NCBI GenBank assembly: GCA_003559215.1
Contig: PWMF01000066.1
Location: forward strand, 1 to 45,473
Reading direction: 5' to 3'
From: Natrialbaceae archaeon
Lineage (GTDB): Archaea; Halobacteriota; Halobacteria; Halobacteriales; Natrialbaceae
DNA length: 45,473 nt
In this document: piece after piece, positions 39,668 to 45,473 of the stretch
Layout of the letters: every line of letters begins with the position of its first letter
Position numbering within the stretch: position 1 is the stretch's first letter
The notes under the pieces: generated by a model
Told to the model about the DNA's origin: nothing
Databases searched by the model: none
The model's input: only the letters and a program-made list of their open reading frames with translations
Translations under genes and position numbers: made by a program

Positions 39668-41278
39668 TTAGTTAAACACCTCCGAGGTGAACGGCTCGAG
39701 CCACTCGAAGAGCGCGCCACCGGCGAAGCCGAGCAGCACGGCCGAAATCGCGATGGCGACGAGCAAGCCGAGCATCCCGAGCGAGACGTCCTCGGGCGAG
39801 CCGCGGGTGAATCGGCCGGAATCCATGAGGATTCCGGAACCGCCGCCGTCGGAGCGCAGCTCCGACGAGGATCGCCTCTCGTCGTTCGGCTCACCCCCAT
39901 CCGTCGCGACGCCCGTACCGTGTGGCGACTCGACGGGTGCGGCGGGTGTGAAGTACATCTTCTCGAGCAGCCTGGCCGAGTACGCGAGCGTCAGCATCGT
40001 GCTGAGGAAGACGACCGCTGCGATCGACCACAGCTCGGCCTCGACCGCGCCGACGGCGATGTACCACTTGCCGATGAAGCCGGCCGACGGCGGAATTCCG
40101 ATCAGCGCGATAAGCAGGATCGCCGTCGAACCGGCGGCGAACGGCCTGTTGTCCGCGAGGCCGGCGTACTCGTCGACGGTTCGGGCGCCGTAGCTGATCG
40201 CGATGACCCCCGCGGCGACGAACAGCCCGGCTTTCATGACGCCGTGGCCGATCAGGTGGATGATCGCGCCGACCAATGCCGTCTCGGTGAGCGCGCCGTA
40301 GGCCGCGACGACCAGTCCGAACTGCGAGACCGACGAGTAGGCGAACATCCGCTTGACGTCCCGCTGGATCACCGCGAGGGTGCTGCCCGCGATCACGCTG
40401 ACGGCACAGACGGTGACGACGACCTCCTGGGCGTACGGCGTCGTCGCGAGGAACTCGACGCCGAAGACGTTGAACATCACGCGACCGAGCGCGTACGCCG
40501 AGACCGTCGAGACGAGCGCCGCGATCAGCGGCGTCACGCCGTCGGGGGCGTGCTGGTAGGCGTCGGGTTGCCACGTATGGAGGGGCCACTGGGCGACCTT
40601 GATCGCGAAGCCGACGAAGATGAAGGCGAAGCCGGCCCGCAGCAGCGTCAGGTCGCTGCCACCCTCGGCGGCGACCTGGGGGATCGCCTCGCCGAGAACC
40701 TCCATGTTCAGGGCGCCGGTCGCCATAAAGAGGAAGCCGACGCCGATCAGGTACAGTGAGGCGCCGACGGTTCCCAGAATGAGGTACTTCAGGGCCGCGA
40801 CGGCCGACTCGGGACCGTCGCCGCTCGAGATCATCGCGTAGGTGCCCAGCCCGACGATCTCGAGGAAGACGAACATGTTGAAGACGTCGCCGGTCAGCGA
40901 GAGGCCGATCAGGCCCCCGACGAGCAGCAGGTAGCCGGCGTAGAACGTGTTCCCGCGCGGGCCGCCCACGCGCGTGTACGCGAGGAGGCCGGCCGAGGTG
41001 ACGGTCACGAGCGCGATGATCAGCGTCGAGAACGGGTCGGCGATGAGCTCGATGCCGATCCCTTGGGGGGTGTCCCAGCCGCCCAGCACGTGGACGACCC
41101 GGTCCTGTGCGTACACCGCGTTCGCGAGGTAGGCCGTTCCCGCGACCAGGCCGACCGTGGTCAGCGCCGTGACCGACCAGCCGGTTCGGTCGAACCACAG
41201 CCCGAGCGCGATCGGGACGGCGGCCATCAGGATCGGTACCGCGATCAGCAGGGCCGGAAGGAGCTCCGCGCTACTCAT
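39668..41278 (-). CDS. mnhD: Mrp antiporter subunit D (first copy)
   Basis: 536 residues with MrpD-like spans: MFVFLEIVGLGTYAMIS (TM5 Glu), LHTWQPDAYQHAPDGVTPLI, QRDVKRMFAYSSVSQFGLVV. At the TM7 position, where the conserved Lys is expected, the sequence is AALVSTVSAYALGRVMF, in which I do not see a Lys. The C-terminal part has a charged Ser/Glu-rich insertion of about 50 residues (PAAPVESPHGTGVATDGGEP). ATG 41278 is preferred to GTG 41284; overlap with mnhC is 8 nt. Confidence 0.9.
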   Translation of the reverse strand: MSSAELLPALLIAVPILMAAVPIALGLWFDRTGWSVTALTTVGLVAGTAYLANAVYAQDRVVHVLGGWDTPQGIGIELIADPFSTLIIALVTVTSAGLLAYTRVGGPRGNTFYAGYLLLVGGLIGLSLTGDVFNMFVFLEIVGLGTYAMISSGDGPESAVAALKYLILGTVGASLYLIGVGFLFMATGALNMEVLGEAIPQVAAEGGSDLTLLRAGFAFIFVGFAIKVAQWPLHTWQPDAYQHAPDGVTPLIAALVSTVSAYALGRVMFNVFGVEFLATTPYAQEVVVTVCAVSVIAGSTLAVIQRDVKRMFAYSSVSQFGLVVAAYGALTETALVGAIIHLIGHGVMKAGLFVAAGVIAISYGARTVDEYAGLADNRPFAAGSTAILLIALIGIPPSAGFIGKWYIAVGAVEAELWSIAAVVFLSTMLTLAYSARLLEKMYFTPAAPVESPHGTGVATDGGEPNDERRSSSELRSDGGGSGILMDSGRFTRGSPEDVSLGMLGLLVAIAISAVLLGFAGGALFEWLEPFTSEVFN

Positions 41279-41651
41279 CGGCACGCACCTCCCGGAGGGT
41301 GTCCTCGCGGAGCGTACCGTACTCCGCGTGGATGCGGACGATCAGCGCGAGACCGACCGCCGTCAGCGCGATGCCGACGACGATGGCGGTCAGCACGATC
41401 ACGTGTGGGAGCGGGCTCGCCATCAGTCCCGGATCGCTCCCGTCGGCGGGGACGACCGGCGCCCGGCCGCCTTCGACGTAGGCGACCGCGACGAAGAACA
41501 GGAAGATCGCGGTCTGGAACAGGTTGACCCCGATCAGCTTCTTTACGAGGTTCTGGTTGGCGATCATCATGTACATGCCGACGCCCATCAGGACGAACAT
41601 CAGGGCGTAGGCGTACCGCGTCGCCAGCACCTCGAGTGCGCCCTCAATCAT
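41271..41651 (-). CDS. mnhC: Mrp antiporter subunit C
   Basis: 126 residues, three membrane spans (YALMFVLMGVGMYMMIANQN, KLIGVNLFQTAIFLFFVAVA, HVIVLTAIVVGIALTAVGLA), homologous to NuoK. NLVKKLIGVNLFQTAIFLFF is the MrpC/NuoK signature region. Overlaps both neighbours by 8 nt, so the operon is translated in a coupled way. Confidence 0.93.
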   Translation of the reverse strand: MIEGALEVLATRYAYALMFVLMGVGMYMMIANQNLVKKLIGVNLFQTAIFLFFVAVAYVEGGRAPVVPADGSDPGLMASPLPHVIVLTAIVVGIALTAVGLALIVRIHAEYGTLREDTLREVRADE

Positions 41652-42141
41652 CGTCGCGCACCTCCGTTCGGTGGTAGTCGGACTCGTGGCTGACCGGCGT
41701 AAACCCCGAGGCCGTCGCGAAGAACAGCGTCATGATGACGCCGGCGACGATCAGGGCGACGCCGCCGACCTCGATCGCCTCCATCCCCCAGTAGTGGGCG
41801 ATGCCGAAGGTGTCGACGAAGGCGTTGTACTCGAGGAAGTTGTACCCGAGTGCCATCGTCGCGAACCCGGTGCCGATGAAGATGGCGACGCCGCCGGTGA
41901 CGAGGCCGACGACGAAGGAGTTCTTCAGCCATCGGCGTGTCGACTCGATTCCGAACGCGAAGGCGAGCATGAGCACGGTGACGCCGATGATGGTGCCACC
42001 CTGGAAGCTCCCGCCCGGGGTATCGGCTCCGTGCAGGGAAAGGAACATGCCGTAGGTCAAGGTAAACGGTGCGATGATCTTGACCGAGGTCATGATCACC
42101 TGACTTTCCGTGTAGGTATCGCCGTAGTCGGAGTCAGACAT
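41644..42141 (-). CDS. mnhB: Mrp antiporter subunit B
   Basis: 165 residues. Four spans; the loop LHGADTPGGSFQGGTIIG is the MrpB signature (H.P.GGGFQGG), here with the third Gly replaced by Ser. The N-terminal 15 residues are acidic. The preceding gene's stop and this start share one base. Confidence 0.92.
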   Translation of the reverse strand: MSDSDYGDTYTESQVIMTSVKIIAPFTLTYGMFLSLHGADTPGGSFQGGTIIGVTVLMLAFAFGIESTRRWLKNSFVVGLVTGGVAIFIGTGFATMALGYNFLEYNAFVDTFGIAHYWGMEAIEVGGVALIVAGVIMTLFFATASGFTPVSHESDYHRTEVRDDD

Positions 42142-42695
42142 TATGTGAACACCTCCCGTTTCAGCACGAGCAGAACCGCGATTCCGGCCGCGAAGACGAC
42201 GACCGCCTCGCCGAACGTGTCGAATCCACGGTAGGAGGCGAGTACCGCGCTCACGGCGTTCTGAGCGCCCGTGTCGGCGTAGGTCTCCTGGACGTAGTAG
42301 AGCGAGGGCGTCTCGGTGAGCACCCCGCCGCCCCAGACCGGCGCGTCGGGGTCGCCGACAGCGTACATGTCCGGGAGCAGCGTCATGAGGACGACGACGA
42401 AGCCGCCGGCGACGATCACTGCCGGCACGTTGATCTGTTCGAACAGTTCGTCCGTCGACGGTCGGGTCGTTCGCGCGATCGTCAACAACAGCAGGATCGT
42501 CGTCACGCCGGCGCCGATCGCGGCCTCGGTCATCGCGACGTCGGGCGCCAGCAGGAACGTGTAGAGAATCGCCATCCCCAGGCTGTAGGCGCCGAAGACG
42601 ACGATCGCCGACAGTACGTCCCGGAACAGCGCGGTCGTGACCGCGGCCAGGAGGATGAAGACCACGAGCGTGTACGCGACGGCGGTCTCAATCAT
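42141..42695 (-). CDS. MrpA C-terminal/MbhE-like subunit (DUF4040 plus MnhB N-terminal-type)
   Basis: 184 residues. ALFRDVLSAIVVFGAYSLGM, then LLAPDVAMTEAAIGAGVTTI, is the DUF4040 motif that in Bacillus lies at the end of MrpA; here it is a separate protein. It then has a loop and two more spans, ending in FAAGIAVLLVLKREVF. This splitting of A is common in archaeal Mrp operons. It overlaps mnhG by 8 nt. Confidence 0.9.
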   Translation of the reverse strand: MIETAVAYTLVVFILLAAVTTALFRDVLSAIVVFGAYSLGMAILYTFLLAPDVAMTEAAIGAGVTTILLLLTIARTTRPSTDELFEQINVPAVIVAGGFVVVLMTLLPDMYAVGDPDAPVWGGGVLTETPSLYYVQETYADTGAQNAVSAVLASYRGFDTFGEAVVVFAAGIAVLLVLKREVFT

Positions 42696-43053
42696 CGCCG
42701 GTCACCTCCTCGTCGGTCTCCTTCTCCCAGGGCGTGATCCCCGATTCCGCGGCCGACCGGGCGATCGCGTGGGCTGCCGTCGGGTTCGTGATGAACACGA
42801 AAAACAGCAACAGGACGGTGTAGATCGACGCGTTCTGCCAGCCCAGTGCCAGCGCGACGGCGGCCAGTGCGAGCCCCGCGCCGAGGGTGTCGGTCTGGGA
42901 GGCCGTGTGGGCCCGGGCATAGACGTCCGGCAGGCGGATGACGCCCACCGCGGAGACGAACGTGAAGAACAGCCCGAAGACGACGAGGACGACGATCGCC
43001 CAGAAGCTAAGCTCCTCGAAGAAGGGGATCGCCTCGACGAGTCCTTCGATCAC
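42688..43053 (-). CDS. mnhG: Mrp antiporter subunit G
   Basis: 121 residues, three spans. FTFVSAVGVIRLPDVYARAH (MrpG signature: G..RLPD.Y.R.HA) is followed by TLGAGLALAAVAL and a charged C-terminus. Overlaps mnhF by 4 nt. Confidence 0.93.
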   Translation of the reverse strand: MIEGLVEAIPFFEELSFWAIVVLVVFGLFFTFVSAVGVIRLPDVYARAHTASQTDTLGAGLALAAVALALGWQNASIYTVLLLFFVFITNPTAAHAIARSAAESGITPWEKETDEEVTGDD

Positions 43054-43331
43054 AGCACACCACCTCGCTCGACGGTGAACTTCGAGATGGCGATCGCCAT
43101 CAGGAAGTTAAGCAGGGCGTAGATCAGGGCGATGTCGAGGAACCACGGCTCGTCGAGCCCCGCGGCGAGCAGGGCGAGGATGACGACCGTGTTCGTTCCC
43201 AGGACGTTCACCGCCAGCAGCCGGTCCTGGGTGGTCGGGCCGGCGACGACTCGGTAGAACATCATGATCGCCAGGACGACGAACAGCGCTGCGGCGCCGA
43301 GGAAGATCTCGTTGATCAGCTCGGCGGTCAC
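43050..43331 (-). CDS. mnhF: Mrp antiporter subunit F
   Basis: 93 residues, three spans; RVVAGPTTQDRLLAVNVLGT is the MrpF signature (R...GPT..DR..A...), followed by PWFLDIALIYALLNFLMAIA. Its start overlaps the stop of the USP-MnhE gene. Confidence 0.93.
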   Translation of the reverse strand: MTAELINEIFLGAAALFVVLAIMMFYRVVAGPTTQDRLLAVNVLGTNTVVILALLAAGLDEPWFLDIALIYALLNFLMAIAISKFTVERGGVL

Positions 43332-44365
43332 AGTTCGTCACCTCCGATGACTTCGGCGTCGCCCCGCTCGCGCGGCGAGGCGATCGCCGCCGACTCCCGG
43401 CCGTGGAAAACGAAGCGGACCGCACGCTCGAGCGAGCCGTCGAACAGGCCCTCGCGGGCGTCCGGGATCAGCGCGTGGACGATCAGGCGCTGGTCGTCGG
43501 CTCGAACCACGAGCGTCCCTGGGGTCAGCGTGATGCTGTTCGCCAGTGCCAGAAGCGGCAGTCCGCTCCTGACGTGGGCGTTGACCCGGGTTAGCTTCGG
43601 ATCGATCGGCATCGACGGACGCAGGATGACGACCGAGATGGCCAGGTTGGACTTGACGATCTCGAACAGCAGGTACGGGACGTACAGCGCGAACCGAAAC
43701 GTCCGAACCGGAGACCGGACGCGACCGAGCGGGAACGTAAAGGTCACGTTCGCCAGCGAGACGGCAACGATGCCGGCGACGGCTGCGCCCGTAACTAGAT
43801 CGAACCAGTAGGTCGGATCGCCGAGCACGAGGTAAAATCCGTAGGAGATCGCGAACATCGCGAGCAGGCGGTCGAACTGCTGGGTCCCGTCCCCGATCAG
43901 TTGTTCGTGGCGGGCGGGGCGCTCGACCGGCGCCTCCTCGTATGGCAGTCCGGCAGCATCGAGTTCGCGCTCGATGGGCTGGAGCATTCCGGCCGTCGCG
44001 CCGGGTTCGTACTCCGGATCGAGGACGACGCGGTCGATGTCGTGATCGTCGGCGTACTCGTCGAACGTCCCGACGAAGTCCCTGGGACCGAAGAGATACT
44101 CTTCGTCGCCGAGCACGGCCGTCTCGACGGTGACCGATGAGCTGTCGGCGTCCTCTCGTACCCAGCTCTCGGCCCGCGAGAGGAGAGATCTCGCCGCCTC
44201 TATCTCGGTTTGTCCCTCCGGCATCTCCTTGTCGCTTGGCAGCGCGACGACCAGGTGACACTCGAGTTTGTCCGCGCGCTCGAGCCCGGTTCGGACGGCG
44301 TACCCGACCGTCTGCCGGACGGTGACCGTCTCCGACAGCGGGACGAGGATTCGTTCAGCCGCCAC
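43328..44365 (-). CDS. mnhE: Universal stress protein-MnhE fusion, first gene of the Mrp operon
   Basis: 345 residues from GTG 44365. Residues 1-155 are a Usp-like domain (AAERILVPLSETVTVRQTVG, ESWVREDADSSSVTVETAVL, IDRVVLDPEYEP); residues 170-330 are MrpE (FDRLLAMFAISYGFYLVLGD, YVPYLLFEIVKSNLAISVVI, LALANSITLTPGTLVVRADD). A GGAGGG sequence 7 nt before GTG 44365 supports this start over an in-frame GTG at 44398. Usp-MnhE fusions are a known haloarchaeal arrangement and suggest that stress or nucleotide state tunes the antiporter. The operon runs from here to 35814, all genes overlapping or separated by no more than 1 bp. Confidence 0.88.
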   Translation of the reverse strand: MAAERILVPLSETVTVRQTVGYAVRTGLERADKLECHLVVALPSDKEMPEGQTEIEAARSLLSRAESWVREDADSSSVTVETAVLGDEEYLFGPRDFVGTFDEYADDHDIDRVVLDPEYEPGATAGMLQPIERELDAAGLPYEEAPVERPARHEQLIGDGTQQFDRLLAMFAISYGFYLVLGDPTYWFDLVTGAAVAGIVAVSLANVTFTFPLGRVRSPVRTFRFALYVPYLLFEIVKSNLAISVVILRPSMPIDPKLTRVNAHVRSGLPLLALANSITLTPGTLVVRADDQRLIVHALIPDAREGLFDGSLERAVRFVFHGRESAAIASPRERGDAEVIGGDEL

Positions 44366-44681
44366 GGTACCTCCCTCCGCGCGACCGTCGTTGTACACTC
44401 ATGGCTCTCGTTGTTAGTCGATTCAAGCGGTAGCCGTAGGAAAACGATTTCGTTATCCGCCAGTCGGGCCGACCGTTGCGTCCTCCGTACGACACTGGAT
44501 CATTTCGAATCGTTCGTCTCGAGGAGGGGAGATAATCGCTACATCCGTTCGATTCCACGGATCCCGTGACTGGTTACGGAGTGTTCTCGGATCGGAACCG
44601 GCGTCGGCTCCGGCTCGAGCGCGTTCGGTCGTCCGCGAACGATCACGTACATTCTTTCGCAATCACCCCGAGGTCACGGCT
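44366..44681. other. 316 bp divergent promoter region, no gene seen
   Basis: Serves the Mrp operon on the minus strand and the thiolase on the plus. A minus-strand AT-rich block at 44440-44454 (CGAAATCGTTTTC) is a promoter candidate with a leader of about 50 nt. On the plus strand ATTCTTTC at 44650-44657 lies about 28 nt before the thiolase ATG. No RNA gene or clear terminator recognised. Confidence 0.4.
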
Positions 44682-45473
44682 ATGTCAGCCGACAGCAACG
44701 TGGTCGTCGTCGACGGCGCGCGAACGCCCCACGGCACGCTGCTTGGAGCGCTCGCCGACGTCGAGGCGGTCGAACTGGGACGAACGGCGCTGGACGGCCT
44801 GCTCGAGCGAACTGCCGTTTCCGGAGAAGAGATCGACTGGGTAGCGCTGGGGAACGCGATCCAGGCCGGGATCGGACAGGTGCCGGGTCGCCAGGCCGTC
44901 GTCGAGTCCGACCTGCCAAACGAGACGCCGACGACGACGGTCAACGAGGCTTCGGGCTCTGGACTGCGGGCGATCGCGCTGGCGGTCGACCGGATCGCGG
45001 CCGGCCGGGCCGAGTTCGCCGTTGCAGGCGGCTTCGAGTCGATGACGAACGCGCCCTGGATCCTGCCTGACTACCGTACGGGACGGCGTCACGGCGACGC
45101 GACGCTGAAGGATTCGATGATCATGGACTCGCTGTGGGACGTCAACCTCGACGTCCACATGGGCGAGATCACCGAACGTCTCGTCGACCGCGAGGGCGTC
45201 TCTCGGGAAGCGCAGGACGAGTACGCACTCGAGAGCCACCGCCTGGCTGCGGAGGCGATCGAGTCGGGCGTGTTCGACGGCGAGATCGTCCCCGTAGAGA
45301 CGGGAGGAGAGACGATCGACACCGACGAGGGACCGCGTCCCGACTCGACGCTGGCGGATCTCGCCGAGCTTCCACCTTCCTTCCGCGACGATGGGACGAT
45401 CACGCCGGGCAACGCCTCGAAGCTCAGCGATGGCGCGGGCGCGGTGTTGCTCGCGGACGCAGACGCCGCGGCA
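44682..45473 (+). CDS. Haloarchaeal-type beta-ketothiolase/acetyl-CoA acetyltransferase, catalytic subunit (3' end beyond window)
   Basis: 264 residues visible; the gene runs off the right edge. Thiolase N-domain: DGARTPHGTLLGALADVEAV, then TVNEASGSGLRAIALAVDRI, AVAGGFESMTNAPWILP, MGEITERLVDREGVSREAQD, DGTITPGNASKLSDGAGAVL. At the usual nucleophilic Cys (N-x-V-C-G/A-S-G) this protein has Ser91. From memory, haloarchaeal beta-ketothiolases (PhaA/BktB alpha subunits) use a Ser-His-His triad, so the protein is probably active and needs a small OB-fold partner, often encoded next to it, beyond this window. Acts in acetoacetyl-CoA formation or breakdown (PHA, mevalonate or fatty acid metabolism). 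Confidence 0.88.
   Translation, partial: MSADSNVVVVDGARTPHGTLLGALADVEAVELGRTALDGLLERTAVSGEEIDWVALGNAIQAGIGQVPGRQAVVESDLPNETPTTTVNEASGSGLRAIALAVDRIAAGRAEFAVAGGFESMTNAPWILPDYRTGRRHGDATLKDSMIMDSLWDVNLDVHMGEITERLVDREGVSREAQDEYALESHRLAAEAIESGVFDGEIVPVETGGETIDTDEGPRPDSTLADLAELPPSFRDDGTITPGNASKLSDGAGAVLLADADAAA

Noticed and set aside
37871-40759. Very long open frame on the plus strand opposite the Mrp genes (over 900 codons)
   Set aside because: It is the complement of two membrane-protein genes in GC-rich DNA; the translation is Arg/Asp/Gly-rich without any domain, while the minus strand shows clear antiporter motifs.
1-45473. tRNA, rRNA or CRISPR arrays
   Set aside because: I read the intergenic stretches and saw no cloverleaf-like sequence, rRNA motif or regularly spaced repeats; short tRNA-like signals could be missed without a covariance search.

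Overview
The window is chromosomal DNA from a halophilic archaeon (class Halobacteria, probably Natrinema/Haloterrigena-like; the genus is inference). It has high GC, very acidic proteins rich in Asp and Glu, and genes tightly packed on both strands. Many start codons lie 26-35 nt downstream of a TATA-like box, which is typical of leaderless haloarchaeal transcripts. Archaeal marker genes include rpa1-rpap1-rpe, an Lhr-type helicase, a CDC48/VAT AAA ATPase, a GHMP-type shikimate kinase, an archaetidylserine decarboxylase, archaeal-type pyrimidine reductase and an Mrp antiporter operon with a USP-MnhE fusion. I saw no rRNA, tRNA or CRISPR array.

Layout. 1-5.3 kb: alpha/beta hydrolase (cut by the left edge), corrinoid adenosyltransferase, HTH regulator, orphan ABC ATPase, CBS protein, small beta-rich protein, MsrA and riboflavin-pathway reductase. 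5.5-7.1 kb: a small defence/stress patch, made of a frameshifted and truncated restriction-modification gene followed by an AbrB/PIN toxin-antitoxin pair. 7.4-11.2 kb: the rpa1-rpap1-rpe single-strand DNA-binding operon. 11.3-16.3 kb: a mini molybdopterin-domain protein, small conserved proteins, glutamine synthetase, a zinc-ribbon protein, thioredoxin, an HTH protein and a PGF-CTERM-like surface protein. 16.5-21.6 kb: Lhr helicase, histidine kinase pseudogene, archaetidylserine decarboxylase and a Cys-rich small protein. 21.7-26.2 kb: CDC48 ATPase, a zinc-finger microprotein, two small conserved proteins, then shikimate kinase overlapping chorismate mutase.

26.2-27.96 kb is the most unusual part. 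The last 33 bp of the chorismate mutase gene recur twice downstream, at 753 and 826 bp intervals. The intervals hold an RHH/RelE module and a VapBC module. The layout is what serial site-specific integration into the 3' end of a protein gene would leave, but no integrase lies within the intervals.

27.96-35.8 kb: a CBS-SDR fusion epimerase and a DegT-type aminotransferase (surface sugar genes), two universal stress proteins around a MATE exporter, a lipoprotein-like fragment, NikR, a SHOCT membrane protein and a tyrosine recombinase homologue that has lost its catalytic residues. 35.8-44.4 kb: a nine-gene Mrp-type cation/proton antiporter operon on the minus strand, read E-F-G-B1-B2-C-D-D-D. 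The window ends inside a haloarchaeal-type beta-ketothiolase with Ser in place of the usual nucleophilic Cys.
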